Source: an uncultured Microbacterium sp.
GTDB lineage: Bacteria > Actinomycetota > Actinomycetes > Actinomycetales > Microbacteriaceae
Length of the DNA stretch: 18,812 nt
Direction of reading: 5' to 3'
Assembly (NCBI GenBank): GCA_937926065.1
Contig: CALANM010000202.1
Coordinates: 1-18,812, forward strand
A program made the translations under genes and the position numbers. Positions 16,350 to 18,812 of this stretch are shown one piece after another (the first letter of the stretch is position 1; each line of letters starts with the position of its first letter). The notes under the pieces were generated by a model. It was not told the origin of the DNA, ran no database searches, and saw only the letters and a list, made by a program, of their open reading frames with translations.

Positions 16350-17495
16350 TCAGACGCGGGCGAGGGGAAGACCGTCGACCCACACGCCCTGCACGCCGAG
16401 CGCGTCGTCGAGCAGCACCGCGTCGGCGGCCGAGCCGATGCGCAGCGACCCGTAGCGCCCCTGGTGACCGAGCACCCGCGCCGGGACGGACGTCAGCGCG
16501 GCGACGGCATCGGGGAGAGGGATGCCGGCGGCGACGACATTGCGCAGCGCGGCGTCCTGCGTGAGGGTCGAGCCCGCGATCGCGCCGTCGGAGTCGAGGC
16601 GTGCAGTGCCGTCGCTCACGGTGACGGCGAGGCCGCCGAGCTCGTAGCTCCCATCAGCGGCCCCCGCGGCGGCCATCGCGTCGGTGATGAGGGCGATCCG
16701 CCCCGGGGCCCCGGCGAACACCAGCGCGACGACGTCGGGGTGCACGTGGATGCCGTCGGCGATCAGCTCGAGCGTCACGCGCGGGTCGCGCATCGCCGCG
16801 ACCACGGGGCCGGGCGCGCGGTGGTGGATGCCGGGCATCGCGTTGAACGCGTGTGTCAGCAGGGTCGCGCCCGCGTCGAACGCGGCGGCGGCCTGCGCGG
16901 CGGTGGCGGCCGTGTGCCCCACGGCCGCGACGACTGCGGCATCCGTCAGGCGGGTGATCGCGTCGATCGCGCCGGGAAGCTCCGGAGCGATCGTCACCTG
17001 GCGGATCGTGCCGCGTCCCGCCTCCAGCAGCCGGTCGATCGATTCGCGGTCGGGCTCCCGCAGGAGCGACGCGGTGTGCGCTCCTTTGTGACCAGGGTCG
17101 AGGAACGGCCCCTCGAGATGGCTCCCGAGGATCGTCGCGTCGCGCTCGGCGAGGTCGGCCACCACGGCCGCACGGGCGCACAGGTCGTCGAGCGAGGCGG
17201 TCACGAGCGAGACGACCGCCCGCGTCGTGCCGTGCGCGCGGTGGAGCGCACGCGCACGGACGATCGCGTCGGCGCCCTCGTCGAACGACGCGCGACCGCC
17301 GCCGTGGACGTGCAGGTCGATGAATCCGGGAGTGAGGAAGCGGCCGGCGCCGTCGACCGCGGAGGCCACCGGCAGCCGCCGCCAGTCGTCGCCGGTTCCC
17401 GTCGCCGACACCACGCCGTCGGCGAAGGCGAGCCATGCGTCGGGCATGACACGCCCCTCGTCGACGAGTCGGACCGAGTGGATGACGACGGTCAT
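16350..17495 (-). CDS. nagA: N-acetylglucosamine-6-phosphate deacetylase
   Basis: A 381-residue amidohydrolase that converts GlcNAc-6-phosphate to glucosamine-6-phosphate and acetate, feeding NagB. The full motif set is present: HVHGGG (His62, His64), metal ligand Glu128 in HLEGPF, His194 in VGHTAAT, His215 in THAFNAM, and catalytic Asp272 in ITDAM. IHHRAPG and DGIHVHP are the expected substrate loops. The start at ATG 17493-17495 (MTVVIHSVRLVDEG) overlaps the TGA of the upstream hexosaminidase gene (ATGA) and matches the normal N-terminus; the frame upstream of it is non-coding. It sits in the minus-strand arm, so NagA and NagB are on convergent transcripts, about 2.3 kb apart with the YrdB-oxidase-NUDIX trio between them. 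Confidence 0.95.
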   Translation of the reverse strand: MTVVIHSVRLVDEGRVMPDAWLAFADGVVSATGTGDDWRRLPVASAVDGAGRFLTPGFIDLHVHGGGRASFDEGADAIVRARALHRAHGTTRAVVSLVTASLDDLCARAAVVADLAERDATILGSHLEGPFLDPGHKGAHTASLLREPDRESIDRLLEAGRGTIRQVTIAPELPGAIDAITRLTDAAVVAAVGHTAATAAQAAAAFDAGATLLTHAFNAMPGIHHRAPGPVVAAMRDPRVTLELIADGIHVHPDVVALVFAGAPGRIALITDAMAAAGAADGSYELGGLAVTVSDGTARLDSDGAIAGSTLTQDAALRNVVAAGIPLPDAVAALTSVPARVLGHQGRYGSLRIGSAADAVLLDDALGVQGVWVDGLPLARV

Positions 17496-18811
17496 GCGGT
17501 GCGCACCTCCCGCTCGGGCGACGTGCTCGCATCGGCCCACGCGATCTCCGGCAGCCGGGTGAAGCCGATGCCGCTCGCCGACCAGAGCGGCGCGAGTCCG
17601 CCGACCCGCAGTCGGAACGAGTCCCACGTCCGAGCGGGCGTCGTCCCCAGCGGGGGCGACCACGCGGCCTCGGCGGCCGCCGCGATGCGTGGGAAGGCAA
17701 GGGCGTCGATGTCCGCGAGATCGCGCACCGTCTCGGTCCACAGCGGCGCCTCGACGCCGAGGATGTCGTCGTCGCCGATGCCCTCGACGACGGCCGCGGC
17801 ATCCCACTCGTAGGCGCGCTGCGCCGACGTCACGCCGCGCGCCCACGTGAGGCCCAGCGGGGAGTCGGCGTCGAACTTCATGTCGAGGTAGATGGCGTCG
17901 GCCGGCGACAGCACGACCTTCGACCCGTGCGTGACGAAGGCCCGGGCGCGCTCGCCGGCGTCATCGACCGGAGTGACGAAGCCCCAGTACTGGCCCACGG
18001 TCGACGGGTGCAGGCCGGGCGCGGCTCCCGCTTCGTGCCACGCGACGGGGGTCTTGCCGAGATCGGCGACCATCCCGCTGACGCGGGTCATGAAGCGGGC
18101 GAAGTCCTCGGCGGGAGTTCCGAGCGCCTCGTCGCCGCCGATGTGGAGATACGGTCCGGGGGTCAGCTCGGCGACCTCCCGCAGCACGTCGGCGACGAAC
18201 TCATAGGTCGCCTCGTCGTGGATGCGCAGCGACGAGAACCCCACCGCCACGCCGTCGTACGCGACGCCGTTCTGCGGCAGGCTGCCGCCGTGGTCGCGCA
18301 CGGTCTCGCGGATGTGATCGGAGAGGACGGGCTGCTCCGACAGCTCCGGGTACGCGAGCGACACCGCGTGCGTGTGGCCCGGCATGTCGATCTCTGGCAC
18401 CACCGTCATGTGCTTCGACGCGGCGTACGCCACGATCTCGGCGTAGTCGGCCTGCGTGAAGCGCCCGCCCGGGTCGCCGCCGACCGAGCTCGACGACGCG
18501 CGCTCGGCCAGCAGCGGCCGAGAGGCGATCTCGAGGCGCCAGCCCTGATCGTCGGTCAGGTGCAGGTGCAGCACGTTGAACTTGAGGCTCGCCGCGCGGT
18601 CGATGAACGCCTTCACGGTGTCGACGCCATGGAAGTGGCGAGCCACGTCGAGCATGACGCCCCGGTAGGCGAAGCGCGGTGCATCGGCGATGCGGACGGC
18701 CGGGACGATCCGCGCGCCGCCGCGCGCCGCGATGAGCTGCGCGAGGGTCTGGACGCCGTAGAAGAGGCCCGCGGCATCCGCGCCCGTCACGCGCACGCCG
18801 TCGGCGCGGGC
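17492..18811 (-). CDS. Beta-N-acetylhexosaminidase, GH20 family (N-terminus outside window)
   Basis: The C-terminal 439 codons are present; the start lies beyond 18812. The visible part begins at the end of the GH20 N-terminal domain (VTGADAAGLFYGVQTLAQL). It continues into the catalytic barrel with GVMLDVARHF, HLHLTDDQGWRLE, EIDMPGHTHA and the catalytic Asp-Glu pair in LHIGGDEALG (Glu at 18128-18130), then VAWHEA and the barrel-closing WSPP segment. GH20 enzymes use substrate-assisted catalysis to release terminal GlcNAc (or GalNAc) from chitooligosaccharides, glycans or muropeptides. Whether it is secreted cannot be decided without the N-terminus. It is the first visible gene of the minus-strand arm and is translationally coupled to nagA, so the two steps are co-expressed. 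Confidence 0.93.
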   Translation of the reverse strand, partial: ARADGVRVTGADAAGLFYGVQTLAQLIAARGGARIVPAVRIADAPRFAYRGVMLDVARHFHGVDTVKAFIDRAASLKFNVLHLHLTDDQGWRLEIASRPLLAERASSSSVGGDPGGRFTQADYAEIVAYAASKHMTVVPEIDMPGHTHAVSLAYPELSEQPVLSDHIRETVRDHGGSLPQNGVAYDGVAVGFSSLRIHDEATYEFVADVLREVAELTPGPYLHIGGDEALGTPAEDFARFMTRVSGMVADLGKTPVAWHEAGAAPGLHPSTVGQYWGFVTPVDDAGERARAFVTHGSKVVLSPADAIYLDMKFDADSPLGLTWARGVTSAQRAYEWDAAAVVEGIGDDDILGVEAPLWTETVRDLADIDALAFPRIAAAAEAAWSPPLGTTPARTWDSFRLRVGGLAPLWSASGIGFTRLPEIAWADASTSPEREVRTA

Positions 18812-18812
18812 G

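Noticed and set aside
15759..17813. 684-codon plus-strand open frame opposite YrdB, nagA and the hexosaminidase
   Set aside because: It crosses three genes with complete motif sets on the other strand, is Arg/Gly/Asp-rich and has no plausible start signal.

Overview
The window looks like ordinary chromosomal DNA from a high-GC actinobacterium, most likely one of the Microbacteriaceae (Microbacterium-like). The grounds are GC of about 70% by eye, near-exclusive use of G/C-ending codons, GTG starts, a monomeric NADP-isocitrate dehydrogenase, a membrane-anchored actinobacterial L,D-transpeptidase, and an ATPase-less carbohydrate ABC importer. I see no transposase, integrase, tRNA, rRNA, CRISPR array or defence locus, and no sign of recent transfer.

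Left part (1-7.5 kb), general housekeeping. The last codons of one ABC exporter half and a complete second half (163-1977) form a translationally coupled pair, probably a heterodimeric exporter. A double-hairpin spacer separates it from a convergent GNAT acetyltransferase similar to polyamine acetyltransferases. Next is monomeric isocitrate dehydrogenase, with a perfect 18-bp palindrome over its likely promoter. It converges on a minus-strand pair: an L,D-transpeptidase followed by a CE7 acetyl (xylan) esterase.

Middle and right part (7.7-18.8 kb), an amino-sugar (GlcNAc/chitooligosaccharide) utilisation island in two converging arms. The plus arm is ROK repressor, sugar-binding lipoprotein, two permeases, ROK sugar kinase and glucosamine-6-P deaminase (NagB). 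The minus arm, entering from beyond the right edge, is GH20 beta-N-acetylhexosaminidase (partial) and GlcNAc-6-P deacetylase (NagA). After these comes a tightly coupled trio of unclear relation to amino sugars: a YrdB/DUF2568 membrane protein, a GlcD-type FAD oxidase and a NUDIX hydrolase. Together the island explains a whole route: the hexosaminidase releases GlcNAc from chitin or peptidoglycan fragments, the ABC system imports it unphosphorylated, the ROK kinase makes GlcNAc-6-P, NagA gives GlcN-6-P, and NagB gives fructose-6-P plus ammonia. No importer ATPase is encoded here, so a shared MsiK-type ATPase elsewhere is expected.

The most interesting signals are regulatory and compositional. 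They are a DasR-box-like site just upstream of the binding-protein gene, a ROK-type inverted repeat at a possibly leaderless repressor start, the palindrome in front of icd, and a strongly over-represented 7-mer (GGATGCC) on both strands in coding and non-coding DNA. Two enzymes carry variant active-site motifs: NagB has Ser in the usual Asp/Asn position, and the L,D-transpeptidase has SAGC instead of SHGC. I did not find a convincing wholly new system.
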